Positions 6,359 to 14,172 of a stretch of 18,818 nucleotides of DNA are shown piece by piece. The notes under the pieces were generated by a model. It searched no databases and was not told the DNA's origin. It saw only the letters and a program-made list of their open reading frames with translations. The translations under genes and the position numbers were made by a program. Each line of letters opens with the position of its first letter. Within the stretch, counting starts at the first letter, position 1. The DNA comes from Chitinophagaceae bacterium (GTDB lineage: Bacteria; Bacteroidota; Bacteroidia; Chitinophagales; Chitinophagaceae): assembly GCA_003167015.1 (NCBI GenBank), contig PMUF01000464.1, forward strand, positions 1-18,818, read 5' to 3'.

Positions 6359-9078
6359 AACCATTCATGAAATTTACGGATGAACCAGACCTTGACTAAC
6401 TGGGTCAATATGCAATAGACAAGCAGGATCGCGAACAGCCAGGGAAAATAGCTGAGGGGCAAAGGTACCATCTTCAGGGCATCGGCGAAACCCGAGAAGG
6501 GAAGAAAAATCCCCAGGGCCATGATGCCCGTCGTCAGCGCGAGCACCGGGGCTGTGGCCCAGCTCTGGATGAACGGGATCTTCCGGGTGCGGATCATGTG
6601 GACGATGAGGGTCTGAGACAATAAGCCTTCGACGAACCAGCCGCTCTGGAAAAGACTTTGGTGGGCGGTCGAATTGGCCTTGAACACAAACCACATCAAT
6701 GCATACGTGGCATAGTCGAAGATCGAACTGATGGGCCCGATGAAGATCATGAACTTACTGATCCCGCCGGCGTCCCATTTCCGGGGCGTCTCGATATATT
6801 CGGCATCCATCCTGTCCCAGGGAATGGAGATCTGCGAGATGTCATAGAGCAAATTTTGAATCAGGATCTGGATCGGCAGCATCGGCAGGAAAGGTAAGAT
6901 GGCGCTGGCGCCCAGCATGCTGAACATATTGCCGAAATTGCTGCTGGCGGTCATCTTGATATACTTGATGATATTGCCGAAGGTTCGCCGGCCATAGATC
7001 ACTCCTTTCCGCAGGACCATGAGGTCTTTTTCGAGGAGGATGATATCGGCGCTCTCCTTGGCGATGTCAACAGCCGTATCAACGGAGATGCCTACATCCG
7101 CGTCACGGAGGGCCGCGGCGTCATTGATCCCGTCGCCCATGAACCCCACCGTATGCCCTTTGGCCTGTAATACCTTTACTACCCTGCTTTTCTGAGCAGG
7201 GCTGAGCTTGGCGAAAATAGTGATTTCGTCTATCTGCCGTGTTAATTCTGTGTCATCAATTTTTTCCAGCTCATGACCCAGCAGGATATTATTGATGGGG
7301 ATACCGACGTCCCGGCAGATCTTTTTGGTGACGATCTCGTTATCGCCGGTGAGCACTTTCAGGGTGATCCCCAGCTTGTGCAGGGCCTCGATGGACGGCT
7401 TGGCGGAGGGCTTGGCGGGATCGAGGAACCCGATGAAGCCTACCACGATCATGTTGCTTTCGTCTGCAATCGAATAGGTCAGGGGCCGTTCGTCAAATTC
7501 CTTGACGGCGACGAGCAAGACCCTCAGCCCTTCCTTGTTCAGCTTTTTGGAGGTTTCGAGGATGGTCTTCCTCATCTCCGCATCGAGGGGGATGATATCG
7601 TCAGAGTCGATCTGCAGCTGCAGGTCCTCACCGGGATCGAAGACGCGGGGGCAGAGGTCGAGCATTTCTTCGACGGCGCCTTTGCAGATGAGGAGGTGCT
7701 TGTGGTGGTGTTCGAGGATGACGGACATTCTGCGACGTTGGAAATCAAACGGTATTTCATCGACCTTATGATAATCTTCCACTTTCAGGGAATCATGGAG
7801 CTCGCCGTGTTCGAGGACGGCGACGTCGAGAAGGCTTTTCAGCCCGGTCTGGTGATAGCTGTTCAGGTAGGCCCATTGGAGGACTTCTTCGTCTTCTTCG
7901 CCGAGGACATTGAGGTGTCGTTCGAGTACGATCTTGTCAATGGTCAGGGTACCGGTCTTGTCGGTGCACAAGACGTCCATCGCACCGATATTCTGGATGG
8001 CGTTGAGGCGTTTGACGATGACCTTTCGCTTGCTCATGTTGACGGCGCCTTTGGCGAGGTTGGCCGTGACGATCATGGGCAGCATCTCGGGGGTCAGCCC
8101 GACGGCGACGGCGATGCCGAATAGCAGGGCTTCGAGCCAGTTGTGTTTGGTGAAGCCGTTGATAAGAAAGACAAGAGGGACCATGACGAGCATAAAACGG
8201 ATCAGCAGCCAGCTGACGCTATTGACGCCTTTGTCAAAGCTGGTTTCGGCACGTTTGCCGGTGACGGCCTTGCTGATGGAGCCAAAGTAGGTGAGGGCGC
8301 CGGTGGTGACGGCTACGGCCATGGCCGTACCGCTGACGACGTTGGTGCCCATGAAACAACAATTCTCCAATTCCAGGGGCGTGCGGTTGTCGGCATCGGA
8401 AATGAGATAATCACGCTTTTCTACGGGCAGGGCTTCTCCTGTCAGCATAGCCTGGCTGACGAAAAGGTCTTTGGACTGCAGGATGCGGCAGTCTGCGGGG
8501 ATCATGTCGCCGGCGGAGAGAAAGATGAGATCTCCGGGGACGAGCTGTTTGATATCGATCTCCTGTTTGCCTGGACCGAGCACTGTTTTTCGAAGGACGG
8601 TTGCGGTGGTCTTGACCATGCTTTTTAGCTGTTCGGCAGCGAGGTTACTGCGGAATTCCTGCCAGAAGCGCAGCAGGCTGCTCAGCATGACCATGATACA
8701 GACGACGATGAGGGTTTTATAGTCCCTGTCTTCGGGGGCGGCGAGGAATACGTCGGTGATCAGCGACACGATGGCGATGACGATCAGGATGCCGATAAAG
8801 GGATTGATAAAGGCCTGCAGCAGCTGGACGTACCAGGCGGGGGCTTTTTCATGGGCCACTTCATTAGCGCCGAAATGCTGTAGCTTGTCCTCGACCTGGT
8901 CTTCGGTGAGGCCGGTTTCCTGGCTGTCGAGCAGGGCAAGGACGGAGGTCTTGTCTGCCCGGGATACGCTGATGAGTTTGGCAGCCGCGGCGGCGTCGAA
9001 GTCGTGTGCTGATTTGTCGTTGTGGTGGGGGTTCAGCGACAGGATCTTCCTTTTAGCCTCTTTGATATAGGTGTTCAT
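6355..9078 (-). CDS. mgtA: Magnesium-translocating P-type ATPase (P3B, MgtA-like)
   Basis: The product has 907 residues, a typical MgtA/MgtB length. In order: a charged N-terminal cytoplasmic tail (to about 80), membrane helices M1-M2 (about 88-135), an actuator domain with the LTGEA loop (212-216), and the M4 segment GLTPEMLP (327-334). The phosphorylation motif CTDKTGTLT contains Asp373. TGDN (577-580) and the hinge motif GDGIND (648-653) follow, then the C-terminal membrane domain with QNLLYDISQISIPWDRMD, which is diagnostic of the Mg2+ subfamily. It imports Mg2+ across the inner membrane at the cost of ATP. All catalytic residues are present. Upstream is an 84-bp gap with a -7 promoter motif; the porin gene is overlapped by 4 bp downstream. 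Function is secure by family; regulation is not known here. Confidence 0.95.
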   Translation of the reverse strand: MNTYIKEAKRKILSLNPHHNDKSAHDFDAAAAAKLISVSRADKTSVLALLDSQETGLTEDQVEDKLQHFGANEVAHEKAPAWYVQLLQAFINPFIGILIVIAIVSLITDVFLAAPEDRDYKTLIVVCIMVMLSSLLRFWQEFRSNLAAEQLKSMVKTTATVLRKTVLGPGKQEIDIKQLVPGDLIFLSAGDMIPADCRILQSKDLFVSQAMLTGEALPVEKRDYLISDADNRTPLELENCCFMGTNVVSGTAMAVAVTTGALTYFGSISKAVTGKRAETSFDKGVNSVSWLLIRFMLVMVPLVFLINGFTKHNWLEALLFGIAVAVGLTPEMLPMIVTANLAKGAVNMSKRKVIVKRLNAIQNIGAMDVLCTDKTGTLTIDKIVLERHLNVLGEEDEEVLQWAYLNSYHQTGLKSLLDVAVLEHGELHDSLKVEDYHKVDEIPFDFQRRRMSVILEHHHKHLLICKGAVEEMLDLCPRVFDPGEDLQLQIDSDDIIPLDAEMRKTILETSKKLNKEGLRVLLVAVKEFDERPLTYSIADESNMIVVGFIGFLDPAKPSAKPSIEALHKLGITLKVLTGDNEIVTKKICRDVGIPINNILLGHELEKIDDTELTRQIDEITIFAKLSPAQKSRVVKVLQAKGHTVGFMGDGINDAAALRDADVGISVDTAVDIAKESADIILLEKDLMVLRKGVIYGRRTFGNIIKYIKMTASSNFGNMFSMLGASAILPFLPMLPIQILIQNLLYDISQISIPWDRMDAEYIETPRKWDAGGISKFMIFIGPISSIFDYATYALMWFVFKANSTAHQSLFQSGWFVEGLLSQTLIVHMIRTRKIPFIQSWATAPVLALTTGIMALGIFLPFSGFADALKMVPLPLSYFPWLFAILLVYCILTQLVKVWFIRKFHEWL

Positions 9079-9098
9079 GGTGTTCCCGGTTGAGGTGG

Positions 9099-9106
9099 CA
9101 AAGCTA
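9099..9106 (-). promoter_or_regulatory. Bacteroidota-type -7 element upstream of the Mg2+ ATPase gene
   Basis: On the minus strand these bases read TAGCTTTG, an exact TAnnTTTG match, 20 bases before the ATPase ATG. No clear -33 element lies at the usual distance; that position is GC-rich and contains the palindrome CCGGGCAGCCCGG (9109-9121), which could be an operator or just a hairpin. It suggests that mgtA and the porin gene can be transcribed separately from the gene upstream. Confidence 0.4.
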
Positions 9107-9148
9107 GGCCGGGCAGCCCGGAGGGGCGGTTAGAGAGCTATTATAAAT

Positions 9149-9170
9149 TTATTAGAAAATTATTAGAAAC
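9149..9170. repeat. Two-copy 11-bp tandem repeat over a stop codon
   Basis: TTATTAGAAAA (9149-9159) is followed directly by TTATTAGAAAC (9160-9170); only the last base differs. The second copy contains the TAA stop (9163-9165, minus strand) of the exported-protein gene, and the first gives another TAA just beyond in a different frame. It looks like a local slippage duplication in AT-rich DNA. Confidence 0.7.
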
Positions 9171-10068
9171 TCACTCCCATGACAAACCCGACGCTCCATC
9201 CATTTAAATGGTAGGGCGTGGCTTTTATGGGTGCATCATTGTATTGCACCGTCAGCAGGTTGTCATTTAAGTCTTTGACTGTAACCTGATGGTCATCGTC
9301 CTGGTTAAAGTAGACCTTTCCTTTTTCGCTGACCGCAAGCGTGTAGGCAGCATAGACCTCGATATAACACCTGTGACGGTAAGGATTTGTGCCAATGGCT
9401 ATTTTCGGCTGCAGGGACCATTCTCTCTGGCCGTAATAAATGTTCAGCGAATTCGCGGAGTCGGTAAAGGTAGTGGTAGACCCGGATTCATACCAGGCGC
9501 CGGTAGTATACGAATAAGTCGGTCCGGCTGTCGTTCCGCCAAAGGTAATGCTGCGGTCTTTGTTGTCAATGGCGCCAAGATAGGTGGGACTTTTGGAATC
9601 CGTCCCTTTATAATTCGCATACAGGATATTCAGCGAAGGCTTCAGTACAAAACGTTTTTCGGACCGTTCTGATTTTGATGGCCAATCGAAGAACAGGTTT
9701 CTTCCATAGCCAAAAGAAAATGTCAGGTTCCTGCTGACAGTCCCTTCTCCCATCAGTACCGGCGAAAAATGAACACTCGCGAACTGATGCCTGTCGCCAA
9801 AGTCAGCGCCCAAATGAAGGATATAGACTTTAAGCGATGAAAACGGATGGATAACCCTGGAATGAAAGACGCTGTCGGCCGTACTACCCGAGGGACTGAT
9901 GACCTGGTAAGGAAAGCTGACTGTCAGGCCGCCTTGTTTTTGATCAGAGAAAAAGGGCTCTGCCGCTGCAAAGCCGGTGATGGTCCAATAGAAGTCTTTT
10001 TGGGCATGCTGTGCATTGCCGGCCATGGAGGATAGCGCACCGGCTATGAGTATTAGGGTGCTTTTCAT
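9163..10068 (-). CDS. Exported protein of unknown function, possible small outer-membrane barrel
   Basis: The product has 301 residues and I do not recognise the family. A signal peptide (about 1-20, ending GNAQ) starts it. The remainder is rich in short alternating polar/aromatic strands (for example DFYWTITGFAAAEPFF, NLTFSFGYGRNLFF and WSLQPKIAIGT), with no membrane helix and no cysteine. It ends GWSVGFVMGVSF, a C-terminal strand with a terminal Phe, as in many outer-membrane barrel proteins. Ser/Thr/Asp-rich stretches between strands could be surface loops. It lies on the same strand between the histidine kinase gene (117 bp upstream) and the Mg2+ ATPase gene (84 bp downstream), so it may belong to the same regulon. 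Signal peptide and beta-rich character are visible; barrel topology is inference. Confidence 0.6.
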   Translation of the reverse strand: MKSTLILIAGALSSMAGNAQHAQKDFYWTITGFAAAEPFFSDQKQGGLTVSFPYQVISPSGSTADSVFHSRVIHPFSSLKVYILHLGADFGDRHQFASVHFSPVLMGEGTVSRNLTFSFGYGRNLFFDWPSKSERSEKRFVLKPSLNILYANYKGTDSKSPTYLGAIDNKDRSITFGGTTAGPTYSYTTGAWYESGSTTTFTDSANSLNIYYGQREWSLQPKIAIGTNPYRHRCYIEVYAAYTLAVSEKGKVYFNQDDDHQVTVKDLNDNLLTVQYNDAPIKATPYHLNGWSVGFVMGVSF

Positions 10069-10186
10069 ATTTGGGGTTATGCGAAGACTAAGATAAGTTC
10101 CCGATGCAATACCTTTCGTTTAGGAATTGTTAAGCCTGCCGGCTTTTGCAAACCGTTCACAAATGAGGGGCGTTCCGGGCGGGCGC

Positions 10187-11554
10187 TCAGAGATGAGGGA
10201 GTTCGACGGTGAAGGTGGTGCCTTCGGTGACACGCGAGGCGACGGATAGCGATCCCTGGTGGAGATGGATGATCTTGTCGGTGAGGGACAGGCCGATGCC
10301 ATTGCCTTCGGCATATTTTTTATTGGCGCCGCGATAGAAGGGGGTGAAGATACTGGCGATATCTTCCGGTGAGATGCCGATGCCGGTATCGGAGAAGCGA
10401 AGGATGACGTTTTTGGCGTGAAAGCTGATGGCGACGGTCGACTGCCGGTCATCGGAAAATTTACAGCCGTTATCGATCAGGTTGGTGAAAGCAACTTTCA
10501 GCAGGTATTCATTCCCCAGGACCGAAATAAAATCGTCCTCTTCAATCTCGCGCTCGAAAATGATATTGACGCCATAGTCGGGATTCGACTTCAGCACGGC
10601 CTGCCGGGTATCCAACAGCAGCTCATCCAGCCGCACTTCTTTAAAGGCGATCTCTGCCTTGTCGTAGCTGGCCTTGGCGAGATCCAGCAGGCCATTGGAG
10701 AGCTTGACGAGCCGGCGGGCATCCTGCAGGATCAGCCGGGTCAATTCCTCGTATTCGGCGGGGGTCCTGCCTTTTTTCGCCGCGATCTCCAGTTCGCCGA
10801 TGATGGTGGCCAGGGGGGTGCGGAGCTCGTGGGAGATATTCGACACGAACTGTCGTTGTGCTTCGAAGGAATTTTCCAGCCGGTCGAGCATCCTGTTGAA
10901 GGTGATGGCGAGCTCGGCAATTTCGTCCTTGCCCCGGCCTTCGCTGATCCGCAGGTCGAGATGGGAGGCGGTGATCTCCTCCACTTTGTCGACCATTTGA
11001 GAGACTGGCTGCAAGGCCTGCCGGGAGAAGAGATAGCCGGCCAGGAAGGTCAGCAGGATGGCGACGATGAAGCCTGGCAGCAGGGCGATCCGCAGGTCAT
11101 GCAATTTGGCCAGCCCATCGATGTCTTTGGCGGCGGCGGTGACGACATAGTCTTTACCGTTATAGGGATACAGGAACCCGATAGCCTGCAGGTCCTGGAC
11201 ATAAAAGTGAATTTCGTGTTGTTGGACGATGGTGTCGATCATGCCTCTGGTCTCCTTCACGCGGTCTATGTAGACGGCGTCGTGGTACAGCAGATGAAAG
11301 GCCGTGTCGTACACCGCCACTTCTTCCTGGGGGAGGGAGTTCAAAGAGTTCTTATAGATCAATTGGAGAACGGTGGGCTGTACTTTGGCGCCCAGCAGGA
11401 GGTTGGTCTTGGTGATGGCCTGTTGACGGAGGCGTTTGAAATATTGATCCTCTCTGTCGCGGGCATTAGAAAAGTAGATGACGAGGCAGAAGATCAGCAA
11501 CAGGGCGGCGAACAAGGCCGTGAACAACAGTGTCAATTTTAACCTGATCTTCAT
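10187..11554 (-). CDS. Sensor histidine kinase with HAMP domain
   Basis: The product has 455 residues. TM1 (about 8-29) and TM2 (about 157-178) bracket a periplasmic sensor region of about 125 residues with no motif I know. A HAMP linker follows (about 178-232), then the HisKA dimerisation helix with NISHELRTPLATI (phospho-acceptor His242). The HATPase domain has the N box NLIDNGCKFS (358-367), the G1 box DTGIG (389-393), an F box near SIFTPFYRG and the G2 region GNGIGLSL (418-425). All catalytic motifs are intact. The start ATG lies one base after the TGA of the response regulator gene, so the two are certainly co-expressed. The domain plan matches envelope-stress or metal sensors such as CusS and PhoQ, but the signal cannot be read from sequence. 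Its position upstream of the Mg2+ ATPase cluster makes divalent cations one candidate. Confidence 0.92.
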   Translation of the reverse strand: MKIRLKLTLLFTALFAALLLIFCLVIYFSNARDREDQYFKRLRQQAITKTNLLLGAKVQPTVLQLIYKNSLNSLPQEEVAVYDTAFHLLYHDAVYIDRVKETRGMIDTIVQQHEIHFYVQDLQAIGFLYPYNGKDYVVTAAAKDIDGLAKLHDLRIALLPGFIVAILLTFLAGYLFSRQALQPVSQMVDKVEEITASHLDLRISEGRGKDEIAELAITFNRMLDRLENSFEAQRQFVSNISHELRTPLATIIGELEIAAKKGRTPAEYEELTRLILQDARRLVKLSNGLLDLAKASYDKAEIAFKEVRLDELLLDTRQAVLKSNPDYGVNIIFEREIEEDDFISVLGNEYLLKVAFTNLIDNGCKFSDDRQSTVAISFHAKNVILRFSDTGIGISPEDIASIFTPFYRGANKKYAEGNGIGLSLTDKIIHLHQGSLSVASRVTEGTTFTVELPHL

Positions 11555-11555
11555 G

Positions 11556-12239
11556 TCAGCTGCCTTCTTTAAAGATGAATCCGATGCCGGCCCGGGTATG
11601 GATCAATTTGACGGGATAGTCTTTATCGATCTTTTTCCGCAGGTAATTGATGTAGACATCGATAAAATTGGTACCGGTGTCGAAGATGGTTTCCCAGACC
11701 TTTTCGGCGATTTCCGCCCGGGACAGCACGCGGCCTTTGTTCTGCATCATATAGAGCAGCAACCTGAATTCTTTGGGGGTGAGGTTGATTTCTTTTCCAC
11801 CGCGCGTCACGACGAAGGTGCCGGCGTCCAGTTCGAGGTCGGCGACCCGGAGGATGGAAGGAGTCTGTGGCAGTCCTTTGGCTTGGCGCTTTGTAAGCGC
11901 CCGTATCCTGGCCTGGAGTTCCCGGAAGTCGAAGGGTTTGACGAGGTAATCATCGGCCCCGGCATCGAGCCCTTCGACCTTGTCATCTGTCGTACCGAGG
12001 GCGGTCAGCATGATGATGGGGATATCGGGTTTGACAAGCCGGACTTCCTTGCACAGGTCGATGCCATTGATGCCGGGAAGGACGACGTCCATGATGATAA
12101 TGTCATAGTCACGCTGTAGGGCCAGCGCTTTTCCTGTCGTGCCGTCGTGGCTGAGCTCTACCGTGTAGTCCTGGTCTTCCAGTCCTCTTTTGATGAGGTC
12201 AGCCACTCTTTTTTCGTCCTCTATGACTAAGATTTGCAT
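11556..12239 (-). CDS. OmpR/PhoB-family response regulator
   Basis: The product has 227 residues. The receiver domain (1-120) has the acidic pair Glu8-Asp9, the phospho-acceptor Asp51 in IIMDVVLPG, Thr79 in MLTALG and Lys101 in DYLVKPF. The C-terminal winged-helix DNA-binding domain (about 130-225) has LTPKEFRLLLYMMQNKGRVLSR and the recognition-helix region FIDVYINYLRKKID. It is the cognate partner of the kinase encoded one base downstream. Kinase-regulator pairs with this domain set usually act on nearby envelope or metal genes; the co-oriented genes downstream are candidate targets. No tandem operator repeats were found by eye. The start is ATG at 12237-12239, directly before MQILVIEDE. Confidence 0.93.
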   Translation of the reverse strand: MQILVIEDEKRVADLIKRGLEDQDYTVELSHDGTTGKALALQRDYDIIIMDVVLPGINGIDLCKEVRLVKPDIPIIMLTALGTTDDKVEGLDAGADDYLVKPFDFRELQARIRALTKRQAKGLPQTPSILRVADLELDAGTFVVTRGGKEINLTPKEFRLLLYMMQNKGRVLSRAEIAEKVWETIFDTGTNFIDVYINYLRKKIDKDYPVKLIHTRAGIGFIFKEGS

Positions 12240-12293
12240 CGGCCGCTAAAGTCTGGCTTTTCCGGCAATTCCGGTGAAAAAATGTTGCCTTTT

Positions 12294-13157
12294 TTATTGA
12301 TGCGGGCGGGAGAGCGTAGCCCGGAATGCCAACGCAGACATGCCGGCGGACCTGCGAAAAAAACGGCTGAAATATGCAGCATCCTCGTAACCCAATTCGT
12401 AGGCAATCTGCTTAACATTGAACTGGGTATGATAAAGCAGGCGTTTGGCCTCCACGAGGATCTCCTGCTGTATCCAATAGCGGACCGGAAGACCCGTCAT
12501 GCTCTTAACGGACTGATTTAAGTAGGAGAGTGAAACATTGAGCCGGTTCGAGTAAGTCGCGGGGCTTTTGATCGTGCGGATATTTTCTGCCATCAATCTC
12601 TTGAATTGCCGGCATAGCTCCGCAGGCCGGGACAGCAGTTGGTTCGTTACGGGTACATCGTCATAAGAACCTGCGGCCATCGTAACAAAAGATTGCAGCA
12701 GCGCGTGCATCGCCGGAATGCGAAGCCTGGCATTGTTGTTTTCGGCGTACCGCTGTTGTAAGACGGTCAGTAGTGAGGTAAATTGCCGTAACAGGGTGGG
12801 ATTAAGTGTGCAGGGCAATTGCAGATCCAACTTGCCTTCGAATACATCCCGGCACTCCGGTGGCACCATCGATGTATCCACTGCGAGAAACCAACCCTCT
12901 GCTGCGCGGGTCCTGATGTGGTGATGGACCTGGGCAGGCAGAATATAGAACAGTTGTCCGGCCCCCATGTTTACCTGCTGCCAGTCAATCGTCAACGAAC
13001 CGTTACCTCTTTTCAGCAGGAAGAAAAGATAATGATCGTCACGATGTGCGCCCAGATCCTTAGCCTTTTTGTCGAACGACTCATCAGGGTAAAAACTTTT
13101 TACCTGAAAACCCAGGGATGTTTTGGCCTGTAGCTGATCCAGCGGTATTGGTTTCAT
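12294..13157 (-). CDS. AraC-family transcriptional regulator
   Basis: The product has 287 residues. The N-terminal part (about 25-130) is a cupin-like sensing domain (DHYLFFLLKRGNGSLTIDW, GQLFYILPAQVHH). The C-terminal part (about 190-285) is the double helix-turn-helix domain. Its first half includes SLSYLNQSVKSMTG, and its second half includes NVKQIAYELGYEDAAYFSRF followed by a FRRSAG segment, a very characteristic AraC signature. It is encoded 28 bp downstream of the amidohydrolase gene on the same strand, so it is probably co-transcribed and may control that enzyme's operon. The inducer is unknown; an aromatic or other small molecule metabolised by the neighbour is an inference. Confidence 0.92.
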   Translation of the reverse strand: MKPIPLDQLQAKTSLGFQVKSFYPDESFDKKAKDLGAHRDDHYLFFLLKRGNGSLTIDWQQVNMGAGQLFYILPAQVHHHIRTRAAEGWFLAVDTSMVPPECRDVFEGKLDLQLPCTLNPTLLRQFTSLLTVLQQRYAENNNARLRIPAMHALLQSFVTMAAGSYDDVPVTNQLLSRPAELCRQFKRLMAENIRTIKSPATYSNRLNVSLSYLNQSVKSMTGLPVRYWIQQEILVEAKRLLYHTQFNVKQIAYELGYEDAAYFSRFFRRSAGMSALAFRATLSRPHQ

Positions 13158-13185
13158 GCTTTCAAAAATAGCATAATCTGCCCGG

Positions 13186-14172
13186 TCATGGTGTCAGTTT
13201 CAGCAGCTTATCCGCATTACTGTGAGCGATCTTTGCGATCTGGTCCTCCGGCAACGCTATATTATGCAGGAAGTCGGCGCCCATTTCGTTAGTGCTGAAT
13301 GGATAATCCACGGAAAACAGGATGTTGTCTATGCCGAACGTATCGATGGCCAGTCTTAATGGCGGTTGGGTAAAAAAACCGCTGGTCGTAATATACAGCT
13401 GTTGATGGAAGGTATCGATGAGGGTTCGTTGATTGGCGCCTCCGTTTCCGGGTTGAAAGGCCCGGTTCGATCGCACCATCATCATCGGCAGCATTTCACC
13501 CATGTGACCAATGATAATCTTCAATCCGGGATACATATCGAAGATGCCGGCGATCAGTAATCGAAGGACATGGATCGCAGTTTCGGAATGCCATCCCCAG
13601 CCGTAGCAGGCGATGGATTCAAGCATCCCGGGATGGTGGCTGAAATGGCTGTAATACGTCTCGGCCACGGCTGCCGGCGGCACACCAGGATGGATATAGA
13701 TGGGGACGCCCAGCTTTTCCGCCCGTTCAAGGATAGGCTGAAATTTCGGGTGGTCTAAAAATTGATCTTCCGTCAGTCCACTGATCATGGCGCCACGAAA
13801 CCCATAGCTTACGACGGCGCGTTCCAGCTCATCGGCGGCGGCTGGCGGATTGGTCATGGGCAGATGAGCAAAGGCGGTAAAGCGTGTCGGATGACGGGCG
13901 ATTCTTTGCGCAATGAGGTCATTATAGCGGGTTGCAAAGGCCGGCCCGGCCTCCGCGGTTAACAAATTGGCGCCGAAGGTATCCACAGAGAGGACCTGTA
14001 GGGTAATTTTGTTGGCGTCCATTGAAGTCAGTCGTTGATCGTCAATGTCGGCGAGTTTGGGCCGCATTTTCTCCATCACCGGGGATTGGCCGAATCTGCC
14101 CAGGGCTTCTTTGGGAATCAATGCTGTCATTTCAGGGAAGGAAATGTGCTCTTCCAGGGTTACGATCCGCAT
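13186..14172 (-). CDS. Amidohydrolase_2-family metal-dependent hydrolase/decarboxylase
   Basis: The product has 328 residues, typical of the ACMSD / gamma-resorcylate decarboxylase branch of the amidohydrolase superfamily (PF04909). The zinc-site pattern is complete: ExH as Glu7 and His9 in LEEH at the N-terminus, His161 in YIHPG, His223 in IIGHMGE, and Asp289 in FSVDYPF. The aromatic-rich segment WGWHSETAIHVLRLL (from about 192) is typical of decarboxylases acting on benzoate-like substrates, and the family also contains lactone and other hydrolases. It should be cytoplasmic, as there is no signal peptide. It is probably co-transcribed with the AraC regulator downstream. Its 5' end is near, and possibly antisense to, the divergent GNAT gene. 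The substrate is not identifiable; a decarboxylase is more likely than a hydrolase. Confidence 0.85.
   Translation of the reverse strand: MRIVTLEEHISFPEMTALIPKEALGRFGQSPVMEKMRPKLADIDDQRLTSMDANKITLQVLSVDTFGANLLTAEAGPAFATRYNDLIAQRIARHPTRFTAFAHLPMTNPPAAADELERAVVSYGFRGAMISGLTEDQFLDHPKFQPILERAEKLGVPIYIHPGVPPAAVAETYYSHFSHHPGMLESIACYGWGWHSETAIHVLRLLIAGIFDMYPGLKIIIGHMGEMLPMMMVRSNRAFQPGNGGANQRTLIDTFHQQLYITTSGFFTQPPLRLAIDTFGIDNILFSVDYPFSTNEMGADFLHNIALPEDQIAKIAHSNADKLLKLTP

Noticed and set aside
7273..8124. Plus-strand open frame opposite the Mg2+ ATPase gene
   Set aside because: It is antisense to the phosphorylation and nucleotide domains of an intact ATPase and shows no independent motif.
10132..10145. 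AAGCC/GGCTT hairpin downstream of the histidine kinase gene as a terminator
   Set aside because: Five-bp stem with no U-tract in the direction of transcription.
10418..11542. Long plus-strand open frame opposite the histidine kinase gene
   Set aside because: Composition is repetitive Gly/Asp/Gln, as produced by the complement of kinase codons; the kinase has all catalytic motifs on the other strand.
12277..12295. AAAAAA...TTTTTT pairing after the AraC gene as a terminator
   Set aside because: The stem would be only A-T pairs and overlaps the stop codon; too weak to call.
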